A stretch of 64,000 nt of DNA from [Clostridium] fimetarium (GTDB lineage Bacteria; Bacillota; Clostridia; Lachnospirales; Lachnospiraceae): contig NZ_FOJI01000002.1 of assembly GCF_900111235.1 (NCBI RefSeq), forward strand, positions 1 through 64,000, in the 5' to 3' direction. Of the stretch, positions 7,996 through 16,987 are shown in pieces. The position numbers and the translations under genes are program-made. The notes under the pieces are model-generated. The model ran no database searches and was not told the origin of the DNA. It saw only the letters and a program-made list of their open reading frames with translations. Each line of letters opens with the position of its first letter. Position 1 is the first letter of the stretch.

Positions 7996-9027
7996 ATGAA
8001 CAAAGAAGAATTCTTTTATGAACTCCCCGAAGCCTTAATCGCTCAGGACCCCCTATCCGATAGATCTAGTTCAAGATTGATGGTCCTAGATAAGAATACA
8101 GGTGAAATTAGACATAAAATATTTAAGGATATTATAGATTATTTAGAACCAAATGATTGCTTAGTAATAAATGATACAAAGGTAATTCCGGCAAGGCTTA
8201 TTGGCGAGCGAGTTGGAACAGGGGCAACAATTGAGGTGCTTTTGCTCAAGAGAAAGCCAGATGAAAAGGATATTTGGGAAGTACTTGTTAAGCCAGGTAA
8301 AAAAGCAAAAGTTGGAACAGAGATTTCGTTTGGAGATGGGAAATTAGTTGCTAAAGTAATTGATATCGTCGAAGAAGGAAATAGGCTGATTCAATTTTCG
8401 TATAATGGTATATTTGAAGAAATATTAGATGAGTTGGGGCAGATGCCTTTACCCCCTTATATTACACATAAACTAGAAGATAAAAATAGGTATCAAACAG
8501 TCTATGCAAAGTATCAGGGATCAGCTGCAGCACCAACGGCTGGACTTCATTTTACTAAGGAATTACTAGGTAAAATCAAGGAAAAAGGTGTGACTATTGC
8601 AAGTGTAACGCTTCACGTGGGGCTTGGAACATTTCGACCAGTTAAGGAAGAAAACATCCTTGAACATCATATGCATTCAGAATTTTATATGATTAATGAG
8701 GAAGCGGCAAAAAAAATAAATGAAACCAAAAAAAATGGCGGTAGGATAATTGCTGTTGGAACAACTAGCACCAGAACACTTGAATCAGCGGCAAAAGAAG
8801 ATGGAACGATTGAGGCGAGTAGTGGGTGGACAGAGATATTTATATATCCAGGGTATACATTTAAGTCCATTGATGCGCTTATAACGAATTTCCATTTACC
8901 TGAATCCACATTAATCATGCTGATTTCCGCATTAGCAGGAAGAGAACATGTACTAAATGCGTATGCAACTGCAGTGGAGGAAAAATATAGATTCTTTAGT
9001 TTTGGGGATGCAATGTTGATTCATTAG
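7996..9027 (+). CDS. queA: S-adenosylmethionine:tRNA ribosyltransferase-isomerase
   Basis: Encodes 343 residues, the typical QueA length. The enzyme transfers and isomerises the ribosyl group of S-adenosylmethionine onto preQ1 in tRNA, giving epoxyqueuosine at the wobble position. Recognisable family segments are [15 protein letters not shown] at the N-terminus, [19 protein letters not shown] near 150-170, [12 protein letters not shown] at about 176-187, [12 protein letters not shown] at about 203-214, and a C-terminal [23 protein letters not shown] precedes the ATG. Codons of about 9-20 use unusually many C-runs, as at the pheT start. No tgt or ruvB lies next to it. Confidence 0.98.
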   Translation: MNKEEFFYELPEALIAQDPLSDRSSSRLMVLDKNTGEIRHKIFKDIIDYLEPNDCLVINDTKVIPARLIGERVGTGATIEVLLLKRKPDEKDIWEVLVKPGKKAKVGTEISFGDGKLVAKVIDIVEEGNRLIQFSYNGIFEEILDELGQMPLPPYITHKLEDKNRYQTVYAKYQGSAAAPTAGLHFTKELLGKIKEKGVTIASVTLHVGLGTFRPVKEENILEHHMHSEFYMINEEAAKKINETKKNGGRIIAVGTTSTRTLESAAKEDGTIEASSGWTEIFIYPGYTFKSIDALITNFHLPESTLIMLISALAGREHVLNAYATAVEEKYRFFSFGDAMLIH

Positions 9028-9078
9028 TTGTATAATAAATTGGGTTTATATTTTTGAGAGAAATAGGGGGATAAGTAT

Positions 9079-9438
9079 ATGGAAAATGATCATAGAAAAT
9101 CTAAGCGAACAGGGATGAATGTAAAAATTAAGCTTAGAACAATTCAAAATGAAGAAATTACTACTGATTCTAATGAAGAAATAGAAGTGGACGTGGTAAA
9201 TATCTCCAAAGAAGGAATGGGTTTTAAAACACAGAAAGTATTAGTATTTAACGGACTCTACGATACTGTAATTGTACTTTCGAATGGAGAACGATTCAGT
9301 TCGATTATTAAAATAATTCGAATGGAGAATGACGGCGAACCTGAAACAGTGTATGGTTGTCATTTTGTTGGAATTAATGGGGCAGATCAATTTAAAATTG
9401 ATGTGTTTCAGATTTTATGTGAGTATGGAAGAATTTAG
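9079..9438 (+). CDS. PilZ-domain protein
   Basis: Encodes 119 residues, a stand-alone PilZ domain. The cyclic di-GMP binding signature is visible as an arginine pair near the N-terminus (RKSKR, residues 6-10) and the NISKEGMG motif at about 47-54, which fits the D/N-x-S-x-x-G consensus. A beta-barrel-like remainder ends with a short helix. Such proteins act as cytoplasmic c-di-GMP receptors that adjust motility, secretion or polysaccharide export; the partner is not evident here. GGGGG lies 8-10 bases before the ATG. It lies 51 bases after queA and may be co-transcribed. Confidence 0.88.
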   Translation: MENDHRKSKRTGMNVKIKLRTIQNEEITTDSNEEIEVDVVNISKEGMGFKTQKVLVFNGLYDTVIVLSNGERFSSIIKIIRMENDGEPETVYGCHFVGINGADQFKIDVFQILCEYGRI

Positions 9439-9504
9439 TTAAAAAGAATTATCAGAAAATTCTTGATGGATGTTATAATTTGATATATAATATTAACTTG
9501 TAGG

Positions 9505-9860
9505 TGAGTAAGACAGATGATCGCAGATGCAAGTGCCGAAAGGCCGCATGTGAGGAAAGTCCGGGCTTTACAGAGCAGGATGCCGGATAACGTCCGGTGG
9601 AGGCGACTCCAAGGCTAGTGCAATAGAAATATACCGCCATTCGTGCATTAAGTACGAGGGTAAGGGTGGAAGGGTAGCTTAAGAGACTACCGCCTGGTTG
9701 GTAACAACTAGGGCAGATGTAAACCCCATTCGAAGCAAGACCAAATTAAAAGCGATACGGCTGCTCGTCGTGCTTTTAGGTAGGCCGCTTGAGTCTATTG
9801 GTAACAATAGACCTAGATAGATGATCATCTAATACATGACCCGGCTTATAGTTTTGCTCA
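9505..9860 (+). ncRNA. rnpB: RNase P RNA
   Basis: The catalytic RNA of ribonuclease P, which matures tRNA 5' ends. The universally conserved core is present: GAGGAAAGTCCGGGCTT (about 9552-9568) near the 5' end, the GGGTAAGGGTGGAA segment at about 9658-9671, the GGTAAACCCC-type J15/16 region (CAGATGTAAACCCC, about 9713-9726), GAAGCAAGACCAAAT at about 9732-9746, and the 3' closing AGATAGATGATCATC and GACCCGGCTTATA. The terminal helix is consistent with an ancestral (type A) fold. The ends are estimated from the terminal pairing to within about five bases. Confidence 0.96.
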
Positions 9861-9879
9861 TTTACAATTAAAATATATT

Positions 9880-10075
9880 TAATCACGAATGTTATATCGT
9901 GCAAACAGAAAAATATAAAATCATAGAAGCATAAAATCATAGAATCATAAAAATATAAAGTTATAATCATGTAAACCTAAAAATATAAAGTTATAGTCGT
10001 GAAAACTTAGAAAAGTAAAGTCACAGGTGGGAAATTCTTCTCAAATGTGGCTTTTTTTCGAACAAAAGGACACTT
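9880..10075. repeat. AT-rich gap with short direct repeats downstream of rnpB
   Basis: ATAAAATCATAGAA-type units occur at 9915-9945. AAATATAAAGTTATA occurs twice, 30 bases apart, at about 9951 and 9981, each followed by a similar TCATG/TCGTG tail. There is no gene. The segment ends in a GCTTTTTTTCG run at about 10050, which may mark the end of the rnpB transcript, though the preceding stem is weak. Confidence 0.65.
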
Positions 10076-10079
10076 TCGG

Positions 10080-10107
10080 TTGACTAATATTTACCATATA
10101 GTACAAT
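10080..10107 (+). promoter_or_regulatory. Possible promoter of the agr-like locus
   Basis: TTGACT at 10080-10085 and TACAAT at 10102-10107 are separated by 16 bases, 54 bases before the regulator start. Consensus match only. Confidence 0.5.
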
Positions 10108-10160
10108 ACATTATAAGATATAGTATTTAAAATGACATAAGTGAATTACGAGGTGAAACA

Positions 10161-10889
10161 TTGTATAAAATTGCGATATGTGATGACGAGAATATTATGT
10201 TAGACTACCTATACAATAAAATTATTTGTATAATAGACGGACATGGCGGAGATCATGAAATATTCAAATTTAATTCAGGTGGGGCTATTTTAGATGCAAT
10301 CATCTCAAAAGAAATATATTTTGATGTGATATTTTTGGATATAGAGATGGAGAATTTATCTGGGTTGGAAGTGGCACATGAAATCTGTTCAATATCAGAC
10401 AAGATCAATATTGTGTTTGTAACGAATAGAGATGACCTGGTTTTTGATGCAATTAATTATAGACCATTTAGTTTTATAAGAAAATCAAGAGTGAATGAGG
10501 AATTAGAGTTAGTAATTAATCGATTAAAGGAAAAGTATAAGAAGGAAAATGAATTTTGTGAAATTGAAATAGATAAGAAAAAACTAAAATTAAAATTAAA
10601 GGATATCATTTATATTGAAAGCCAAGGCCACTATATTTTTATTAAATGTATGGATAAGGATTATAAGATAAGAGGTAAAATTTTTGATTATGAAATAAAG
10701 TTGATTAATTATGAATTCATAAGGGTACATATTGCATACTTGGTGAATGTAAGCCATATTCGTTTTGTAAAATACGATGGAATCTATCTAGATAACGATA
10801 TGGTTTTACCAATAAGTAGAAAAAAAATCGAAATGACAAAAAATATGCACTTAGAATATGTGAGGACATGTGTACATGGAAATAATTAG
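10161..10889 (+). CDS. LytTR-family response regulator (AgrA-like)
   Basis: Encodes 242 residues. The start is TTG behind GAGGTG. The receiver domain (about 1-120) has the acidic pair at CDDE and the phospho-acceptor aspartate in IFLDIEMENLSG (about residue 60). The LytTR DNA-binding domain occupies about 135-240 (KDIIYIESQGHYIFIK, then FIRVHIAYLVNVSHIR and LPISRKK). Such regulators bind pairs of direct repeats. The gene overlaps the kinase gene downstream by 14 bases, so the two form a translationally coupled pair. A candidate target lies upstream of the AgrB-like gene at 12299-12330. Confidence 0.93.
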   Translation: MYKIAICDDENIMLDYLYNKIICIIDGHGGDHEIFKFNSGGAILDAIISKEIYFDVIFLDIEMENLSGLEVAHEICSISDKINIVFVTNRDDLVFDAINYRPFSFIRKSRVNEELELVINRLKEKYKKENEFCEIEIDKKKLKLKLKDIIYIESQGHYIFIKCMDKDYKIRGKIFDYEIKLINYEFIRVHIAYLVNVSHIRFVKYDGIYLDNDMVLPISRKKIEMTKNMHLEYVRTCVHGNN

Positions 10890-12168
10890 TAAAACCGCTG
10901 AAATTTTAGCTAGTATATTAGACGCTATCGTAATTGTATATTTTTTAAACAGATATTTTAAAGTGAAATATAAAAATGAGATGTTAATATCTGCATTTGG
11001 AATAATACCGTTATTTATGATAGCTTATTATCTCTCAGATTATTTTGTACTGCAGGTAGTAACACAAATTATATTGACTTTTGCATATGCTGTAACATTT
11101 TTAAAAGGAAGCAAGACTCAAAAGGCAACTATAGATATTGTAATCATTTTAGTTATGGCTATTATTAATATGGCCACAATACAGTTAGTATCCCTTTTTA
11201 GTGGTATTAGTGCAGAAATGCTAGTACAAGAAGGATCTGTTCAAAGAATAATGGTTTTAGTAATTACAAAATTATTGCTTATATTTTTCGCTTACTTATG
11301 CCTTGATAGGGTGAATGAATTTGTAAAGTTAAAGCGAGATGAGTGGATATTAGTAGTTATATATTTTGTGTCCGCAACTGTAATCTCAATTATATTATTA
11401 AATATTGTTGTAAATGTAAGTATGAATTTGTTAGAACAAATTCAGATGATTTCAGTTACAACCTTACTATTAGCAATTACAGCTATTTCTTTTGCTTTGA
11501 TAGGTAAAATCAGTAAAGATAAGGAATATCAATCAATTAATAAAATATTAAAAATACAGTTAGAGGAACAAAAATCATCACTCTTAAAAACGCAAAAAAT
11601 GTATGACGAAACACGAAAGCTGAAGCATGATATTAACAGACATTTTACTATTTTCTTGGATATGCTAAAAAATAATGAGATAGAAGATGTTATTAGTAAA
11701 ATAGAAGAATTCGTTGATATAAAATCTGATAACTCAATTGTATATATAGAGAATAATAATATGATTAATGCAATCCTTAATGAAAAAGTTGGGATTTGTC
11801 AAAGTAAAAACATATCTTTCGAATTACAAGTTTCGGCTGCTATTGAGAAAGAAAAAGAATTGGAAATTGCAATAATGATTTCAAATATACTAGATAATGC
11901 AATTGAGGCAGAGCTTGAATTGTTAATTGAACACAAAATTATATTGGAAATATTTAGGCATAAAGGGATATATAATGTCATTGTTACTAATAATATTGAA
12001 ACCTCAGTTTTAAAAAATAACCCAACTCTAAATACGAACAAGAAGAGCCCAAAAGAACATGGTATTGGATTATTAAGCGTAAGAGATACTATAAATAAAT
12101 TTGAAGGTAATTTTGATTGCTACGAGAAGAACAATCAATTTGCAGTACATATTATGATACCAAATTAA
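10876..12168 (+). CDS. GHKL sensor histidine kinase (AgrC-like)
   Basis: Encodes 430 residues from the ATG at 10876, which has GAGGA nine bases upstream. A GTG six bases earlier is too close to that site. The N-terminal half holds six or seven apolar helices (about 1-215), the usual AgrC-type sensor. The dimerisation segment carries the phospho-acceptor in RKLKHDINRHF (about 250). The ATPase has an N-box ISNILDNAIEAE (about 335-346) and a G-box GIGLLSVRDTI (about 395-405). It most likely detects a peptide from outside the cell and signals to the LytTR regulator upstream. No peptide gene is visible nearby. Confidence 0.93.
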   Translation: MEIISKTAEILASILDAIVIVYFLNRYFKVKYKNEMLISAFGIIPLFMIAYYLSDYFVLQVVTQIILTFAYAVTFLKGSKTQKATIDIVIILVMAIINMATIQLVSLFSGISAEMLVQEGSVQRIMVLVITKLLLIFFAYLCLDRVNEFVKLKRDEWILVVIYFVSATVISIILLNIVVNVSMNLLEQIQMISVTTLLLAITAISFALIGKISKDKEYQSINKILKIQLEEQKSSLLKTQKMYDETRKLKHDINRHFTIFLDMLKNNEIEDVISKIEEFVDIKSDNSIVYIENNNMINAILNEKVGICQSKNISFELQVSAAIEKEKELEIAIMISNILDNAIEAELELLIEHKIILEIFRHKGIYNVIVTNNIETSVLKNNPTLNTNKKSPKEHGIGLLSVRDTINKFEGNFDCYEKNNQFAVHIMIPN

Positions 12169-12298
12169 TATAGCCAATTAACAAAGCCCAATAAACAGAA
12201 GCAAATCTATGAAAATAAACGAGTGAATCCCAATGAATCAAATCCGACTAGAATCGACTTGAAACTACAAATAACAATATAAAATTGCATTATAATGC

Positions 12299-12330
12299 AA
12301 AGTATGCCATTTATACTGTAAAGTATGCCA
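12299..12330 (+). promoter_or_regulatory. Paired direct repeat, candidate LytTR-regulator site
   Basis: AAAGTATGCCA occurs at 12299-12309 and again at 12320-12330, 21 bases start to start, or two helical turns. LytTR regulators typically bind two direct repeats at this spacing. The pair lies 60-90 bases before the AgrB-like start. A perfect palindrome, TTGCATTATAATGCAA, adjoins it at 12285-12300. Confidence 0.55.
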
Positions 12331-12390
12331 AGTCTATTGAAAAAAAATTAATATCAGTTATTGTATAAGAGAAGGGAATGTGAACAACTC

Positions 12391-12990
12391 ATGATGTCTA
12401 GACTTTCTTATATGTTAACTGAATCTTATTTGAGTAGGGCGGTAATAGAAAAATCAGAAAAGAAGATATATCATAATATATATATACTTCTGTTAAGCGG
12501 ATTAGTAGATACGATATTATTACTAATAATTGGTGTAGTAATTCAGAAATTTTTACTTACGGTAGTCTTTGTTTTTGTTTTTACGACTACAAGAATGTTT
12601 TCTGGGGGATATCATGCGAATAAACATTGGCAGTCCACTTTTATTACTTTTGTTTCATGTTTTATTAGTGTTGAATTTAGTGAACAAATATTGGCTTCAT
12701 TTGATGAAAAACTATTTCTAATATTAGGGATAGTGATTTGCTATATAATATTTATATTATATTCTCCGATCAAGAATTCTATTAAGCCAATAGATGAAGA
12801 AAATATTCAAGCGATTAAAACGAAAAGCCTAGTAGTTCTTAGTATATATGTGTTCATAATAGCATTTGCTTCAAATTATAATCTTGAGTATTCGAATGTA
12901 ATACTTGTGACACTTCTTGAAGTAACGTTGCTTATGATATTAAGTATAATTAAGCAACGAAGAATAGGCATGAAGAAAGTAGTAAAATAA
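12391..12990 (+). CDS. AgrB-like membrane protein lacking the catalytic cysteine
   Basis: Encodes 199 residues from the ATG at 12391; GAAGGGA lies 13 bases upstream. A TTG 30 bases earlier has no binding site. AgrB proteins are membrane cysteine proteases that cleave and cyclise the AgrD pre-peptide. The conserved region is present as TTRMFSGGYHANKHWQS. The catalytic histidine is there, but the position seven residues later, where AgrB has its catalytic cysteine, is serine (codon TCC). Four to six apolar helices surround it. No AgrD-like peptide precedes or follows the gene. It may therefore be inactive, degenerate or repurposed. Gene order (regulator, kinase, AgrB) also differs from the usual agrBDCA. 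Confidence 0.85.
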   Translation: MMSRLSYMLTESYLSRAVIEKSEKKIYHNIYILLLSGLVDTILLLIIGVVIQKFLLTVVFVFVFTTTRMFSGGYHANKHWQSTFITFVSCFISVEFSEQILASFDEKLFLILGIVICYIIFILYSPIKNSIKPIDEENIQAIKTKSLVVLSIYVFIIAFASNYNLEYSNVILVTLLEVTLLMILSIIKQRRIGMKKVVK

Positions 12991-13287
12991 TTGCAAGAGT
13001 GTTATGAAAAACATTTCAGGAAGAAGTAAGCTTTAAAAGAGTCAGTATTGTGGGTGATATCATAGGTCAACACTATCATAGGTCAACATTATTATAGTAT
13101 ATAATTTAATTTAAAAGATTACGATTCTGAGGGAATATAATTATATATAGTTACAAATGTGAAAAATTAAAATATTTAATTTGATATTATAATAATGAAC
13201 GGGCGAATAACTAAGTTATTCGCCCTACCTATTTTCAAAATTCTATTTTATTCGCTTATGATTTATGTTGTGTTGAAATCATCCTTT
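12991..13287. other. Convergent gap between agrB-like and yitT-like genes
   Basis: AT-rich with no gene. It contains a direct repeat TCATAGGTCAACA(C/T)TAT at about 13059-13091 and the terminator at 13201-13225. Only a 10-codon reading frame (13004-13036) follows agrB, too short and unlike AgrD. Confidence 0.6.
13201..13225. terminator. Bidirectional terminator between convergent genes
   Basis: GGGCGAATAAC pairs perfectly with GTTATTCGCCC around a three-base loop. It lies between the 3' ends of the agrB-like and yitT-like genes. T-runs on both sides are weak, but the position fits a shared terminator. Confidence 0.7.
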
Positions 13288-14145
13288 TTAATGAATCGCT
13301 TTCTTTCCATAATTTTTTCCGGTAGCTTCCACACTTCCAACAGAAATTAATGCATTTTCGTCAAACCCATGAACAATCCCTTTTAATTTAGCAAGTTCTA
13401 ATCGTGATACAACAACATATATGACGTTTGTGGTGTCACCTTTATATGCGCCTTCCCCATGTAACAAGGTAACGCCTCTTCCAAGCCTGTCTGTTAACGC
13501 CATGGAAATCTCTTTATGTTCTTGGGATACAATAATTACCGATTTTGATTCATCTAAACCCTCCACAGTAATATCTATCGTCTTAAAAGCAATAAAGTAG
13601 GCAATTAGTGAATACATTGCTCTATCCCATCCGAATACAAAGGCTGAACCGCCTAATATAAATAAGTTAAAGAACATTACGATTTCTCCAATAGAGAAAC
13701 TGCTTCTCCTATCTAATATGATTGCAATGATTTCAGTACCATCTAATGATCCACCATTTCTTATTATTAATCCGATACCTGCCCCAAGTATAATTCCACC
13801 AAATATTGTTGCCAATAATGTGTTTTGCGTGAGAGCAGAAAAGGGGTGTAAAACTGATACACCAATTGAAAGACAAACAACTGAAAATAATGTTGAGAGT
13901 GCAAATGTCTTTCCTATTTGCTTGTAACCGAGAATTAGAAACGGTGCATTTAGTATAAATATAAATACGCCTAACGGAATATTTGTAAAATAACTTGCCA
14001 TTATTGAGATACCGGTTATTCCACCGTCTATTATGTTATTTGGTATTAAAAATATCTCGAGGCCGATCGATGCAAGGACTGCTCCCAACAACATTAGCAA
14101 AAATTTGTTAATAGTAGCAAACATTTGAATATATTTCTTTTTCAT
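13288..14145 (-). CDS. YitT-family membrane protein with DUF2179 domain
   Basis: Encodes 285 residues behind AAGGAG. Five or six transmembrane helices occupy about 10-190, with the family's glycine-rich segments (IDGGITGISIM at about 40-50 and IRNGGSLDGTEIIA at about 130-143). The C-terminal cytoplasmic DUF2179 domain (about 200-285) contains LGRGVTLLHGEGAYKG. The family is widespread in Firmicutes and has no firmly established transport substrate. The gene is followed 75 bases upstream on the same strand by the DUF5050-like gene start region; the two are probably transcribed separately or as a loose pair. Confidence 0.9.
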   Translation of the reverse strand: MKKKYIQMFATINKFLLMLLGAVLASIGLEIFLIPNNIIDGGITGISIMASYFTNIPLGVFIFILNAPFLILGYKQIGKTFALSTLFSVVCLSIGVSVLHPFSALTQNTLLATIFGGIILGAGIGLIIRNGGSLDGTEIIAIILDRRSSFSIGEIVMFFNLFILGGSAFVFGWDRAMYSLIAYFIAFKTIDITVEGLDESKSVIIVSQEHKEISMALTDRLGRGVTLLHGEGAYKGDTTNVIYVVVSRLELAKLKGIVHGFDENALISVGSVEATGKNYGKKAIH

Positions 14146-14220
14146 TTAGAATCTCCTTCTTCTTTTATTTCATAACATGAGCCTCATTTTATAGTATTAC
14201 CCTTATTTAAAACATTTTCT

Positions 14221-15225
14221 TTATTTTATTGTGATTTGTTCAATTGTACGAATAGCGCCTGCAGTAGAAACTCTATATAATTGATCTGGCTTATTAAAAT
14301 ACTGGAAGAATGTATAGTTAGAAGTGCATTGAACGTTAATAAAATTACCGCTTGCAATGAGCTCTACATTTGAACCATCTATATTCATTCGGTATAAGCC
14401 TGCGTCGTCTCCATCTTTTAAAAAGAAAATCTTGTTTTCATATACATTATAGTTCAGGCAATGGCCGGCGGATAAAAGTTCGACAGTTTTATTTTCTGTA
14501 TTCAGTCGTAAAAGTGAGGATCCTTTATCAAGATCAATATAATATAGAAAATCCCCTTCCATATCGGCATAACTTGTATTTCCTGAATAGTAGGCTGAAA
14601 TGGAGTTGGTTTTCGTGTCTAGCGTGTAGATATTATGGTCTTCTTTTATACTGGAAAAATATATCTTGCCATTGTAAAAGCTAGAAGGATTGTAATCTAC
14701 TTTTGAAATCAACTTATTATCAGAGCTATCAATTTTGACTTTGTAAAGAGAAGATGCGGTCTTTTTGTCATTGTGTTGATAATATATATAATTGCCACAA
14801 AGACTTATCGTACTTGAAATATTATCATATAACGAAACAACTTTTTTACCATCCAGGTTACATCTAAATACTCCTGTGAGGTCGCTGTTTAATGCTGCAT
14901 TGGCAGCACTTCCTATTGAATTGTTTTTGACATAATAGATATAGTTTCCATGAACATTAATGGAAGCAATGCGGTCATCAATTAACTTTTTTGGATCTGT
15001 ACAGTCAGAATTCATCGAATATAGCTTGTTACCATCATATGGATTGGAAAAATATAAAATTCCATTATCCTCGCTAAACGTTCCGCCATTGTTTAGGTTA
15101 CCAGCAGTGTTACCAACAACATTATCATCATTGAAATGTATTCTTGATTTTATCTGGAAATAAGCAAAAATTCCTATAATTAAAATTACTAAAAAAATTA
15201 ATATATATGTTTTCCTTTTTTTCAT
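14221..15225 (-). CDS. Membrane-anchored DUF5050-like beta-propeller protein
   Basis: Encodes 334 residues. A single N-terminal membrane segment (about 5-24, without a lipobox or clear cleavage site) anchors a secreted domain. That domain is built of about six repeats in which aromatic pairs recur (GILYFSNPYDGNKLYSMN, GNYIYYVKN, GNYIYYQHND, GKIYFSSIKED, GDFLYYIDLD, NKIFFLKD), the pattern of DUF5050 and related propellers. The function is probably extracellular binding. GAGG precedes the ATG. The gene is divergent from pheA across a 178-bp gap. Confidence 0.82.
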   Translation of the reverse strand: MKKRKTYILIFLVILIIGIFAYFQIKSRIHFNDDNVVGNTAGNLNNGGTFSEDNGILYFSNPYDGNKLYSMNSDCTDPKKLIDDRIASINVHGNYIYYVKNNSIGSAANAALNSDLTGVFRCNLDGKKVVSLYDNISSTISLCGNYIYYQHNDKKTASSLYKVKIDSSDNKLISKVDYNPSSFYNGKIYFSSIKEDHNIYTLDTKTNSISAYYSGNTSYADMEGDFLYYIDLDKGSSLLRLNTENKTVELLSAGHCLNYNVYENKIFFLKDGDDAGLYRMNIDGSNVELIASGNFINVQCTSNYTFFQYFNKPDQLYRVSTAGAIRTIEQITIK

Positions 15226-15403
15226 TCGTATACCTCATATTTGTTATAATAACTCGAAATAATATTAAATTTATGTCCTATTATAGCATGTTTTATAGTG
15301 TTATAATAGTATAAATATGTTATAATACTTCAAACTTAAGGATACGTTTCCTTAATTGTTAGCTTACTTTTAATAAAAATGAATTATATGAGAGGTACAT
15401 TTT

Positions 15404-16534
15404 ATGCTAGATCTAAATGAAATAAGAAGACAGATTGATGAAATAGATAAACAGTTAGTTTCCCTATATGAAGAAAGAATGCAACTTGCCACAGATGTTG
15501 CAAATTATAAAATAGAAACAGGCAAAAAGATCCTTGATACTTCACGTGAAGAATCAAAGTTAAAAGCGATAGAGAATATGGTTAAAGATGAAACCAATAA
15601 GCATGGTGTGAACGAATTATTTACTCAGATTATGGCGATGAGCCGTAAGATGCAGTATAGATTGATGGAACTTAATGGATTAACACTTCGCCAACCTTGT
15701 GAAATTATAGATCATATAGATAAAGAACATTGTAAAGTTGTATATCAGGGAGTTCCAGGAGCTTATACCTATATTGCTATGAAACGTTTTTTCGGTGAGA
15801 ATGTTAATCACATTCAAGTTGATACTTGGCGTGATGTTATGGAAGCTGTTAAGAATGGAGATGCAGATTTTGCAGTCTTTCCTATTGAAAATTCAACTAC
15901 AGGTACGGTTGCAAAAGTATACGATTTACTTCAGGAATACAATAACTATATAATTGCAGAAACATATGTGAAAGTAGAACATGCACTCCTTGGATTACCA
16001 GAGACTGATATGAACAATATTAAAATGGTATATTCACATCCACAGGGTTTACTACAGTGTGAAAAATATCTTGACGGTCATAAGGATTGGCAGCAGATAG
16101 GTCAGCCCAATACGGCAGGAAGTGCAAAAAGAATATTAGAAGATAAGGATCCGACGCAGGTCGCAATTGCTAGTAAAGAAGCAGCTCAGTGCTATGGACT
16201 TAAAGTCCTTGCTGAAAATATCAACGATGAGGATAATAATACAACCAGATTTGTTATTGTTACCAATAAGAGAATATTTGTAAAAGGCGCCAAAAAAATG
16301 AGTATTTGTTTTGAAACAAATGATGAAGCTGGAACTTTGTATAATCTCATGAGCCATATCATATATAATGGTCTCAATATGACCAAAATAGAGTCAAGGC
16401 CAATTGAAGGAAGAGCCTGGGAATTTCGCTTTTTTGTAGATTTCATGGGAAATATTGATGATCTTGCAGTTAAAAATGCGTTAAGAGGAATAGAAGAAGA
16501 AGCAAACTCTATAAAGTTGCTTGGGAATTATTGA
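15404..16534 (+). CDS. pheA: Bifunctional chorismate mutase / prephenate dehydratase
   Basis: Encodes 376 residues, the normal P-protein length. It converts chorismate to prephenate and on to phenylpyruvate for phenylalanine synthesis. The AroQ-type chorismate mutase occupies about 1-90 (LNEIRRQIDEIDKQLVSLYE). The dehydratase domain spans about 108-285 (YQGVPGAYTYIAMKRFFGE, FPIENSTTGTVAKVYDLL, and the catalytic TRF in NTTRFVIV). The ACT regulatory domain at about 300-372 carries ESRP (KIESRPIEGRAWEFRFF), the site at which phenylalanine inhibits family members. GAGAGG precedes the ATG. A small inverted repeat, AAGGATACGTTTCCTT, lies about 60 bases upstream and might be regulatory. Confidence 0.97.
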   Translation: MLDLNEIRRQIDEIDKQLVSLYEERMQLATDVANYKIETGKKILDTSREESKLKAIENMVKDETNKHGVNELFTQIMAMSRKMQYRLMELNGLTLRQPCEIIDHIDKEHCKVVYQGVPGAYTYIAMKRFFGENVNHIQVDTWRDVMEAVKNGDADFAVFPIENSTTGTVAKVYDLLQEYNNYIIAETYVKVEHALLGLPETDMNNIKMVYSHPQGLLQCEKYLDGHKDWQQIGQPNTAGSAKRILEDKDPTQVAIASKEAAQCYGLKVLAENINDEDNNTTRFVIVTNKRIFVKGAKKMSICFETNDEAGTLYNLMSHIIYNGLNMTKIESRPIEGRAWEFRFFVDFMGNIDDLAVKNALRGIEEEANSIKLLGNY

Positions 16535-16546
16535 GGTCGAGAGTGG

Positions 16547-16754
16547 CAAAATCATTACTTTGTCTTCGCAGAATCATCTCCTTGTATGCAAGTTACTAAT
16601 GGATTCATTGTGTGCTAAGGGCAAGAAAGAAAGTTCTAAACTCCTCACTTCGTTCGTCAGACAGTAGAACTTTCTTTCTTAACGCACACAATGAATCCAT
16701 AAGTAACTTAGGCATACCGTCAAATGATTCTGCGAAGACAAAGTAATGATTTTG
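16547..16754. repeat. Long inverted repeat after pheA (shares its core with 59365-59570)
   Basis: Outer arms 16547-16577 and 16724-16754 are 31 bases and perfectly complementary. They enclose a 121-bp core (16590-16710) that is itself a hairpin, with arms GTTACTAATGGATTCATTG... and ...CAATGAATCCATAAGTAAC. Its apex is CTCACTTCGTTCGTCAGACA. The same core lies at 59407-59527. The outer arms of the two copies are unrelated to each other, yet perfect within each copy. It starts 12 bases after the pheA stop and could act as a terminator. Confidence 0.95.
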
Positions 16755-16796
16755 CGGTTGAATCGAACTGGAATAAGTACGGCGCAATGACGGTAG

Positions 16797-16950
16797 GAGC
16801 AGAAGATAAGAGCAGAAGATAAGAGCAGAAGATAAGAGCAGAAGATAAGAGCAGAAGATAAGAGCAGAAGATAAGAGCAGAAGATATTAACAGAAGACAG
16901 TAACAAAAGATAGTAATAGAAACAGTAACTGAAGATAGGAACAAAAGAAA
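16797..16950. repeat. 13-bp tandem array upstream of ppx
   Basis: About 6.8 perfect copies of GAGCAGAAGATAA (16797-16885) are followed by five degenerate 13-bp copies with the pattern TAACAGAAGACAG (to about 16950). It follows directly on the long inverted repeat and ends about 25 bases before the ppx binding site. Minus-strand reading frames through it are repetitive artefacts. Confidence 0.95.
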
Positions 16951-16987
16951 ATAAAGTGGCCGCGAGTTGGCGGGGGAGGGAGTGTGT

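Noticed and set aside
13004-13036. Short reading frame after the agrB-like gene as AgrD
   Set aside because: Ten codons, no cysteine or serine in a thiolactone context, no amphipathic leader.
16547-16754. Inverted repeat as a MITE or insertion sequence
   Set aside because: There is no transposase, and the terminal arms differ completely between copies, which argues against conserved transposon ends. Target duplications could not be recognised.
16679-16944. Minus-strand reading frames with leucine/serine repeats
   Set aside because: They are translations of the 13-bp array and lack starts, binding sites or family resemblance.
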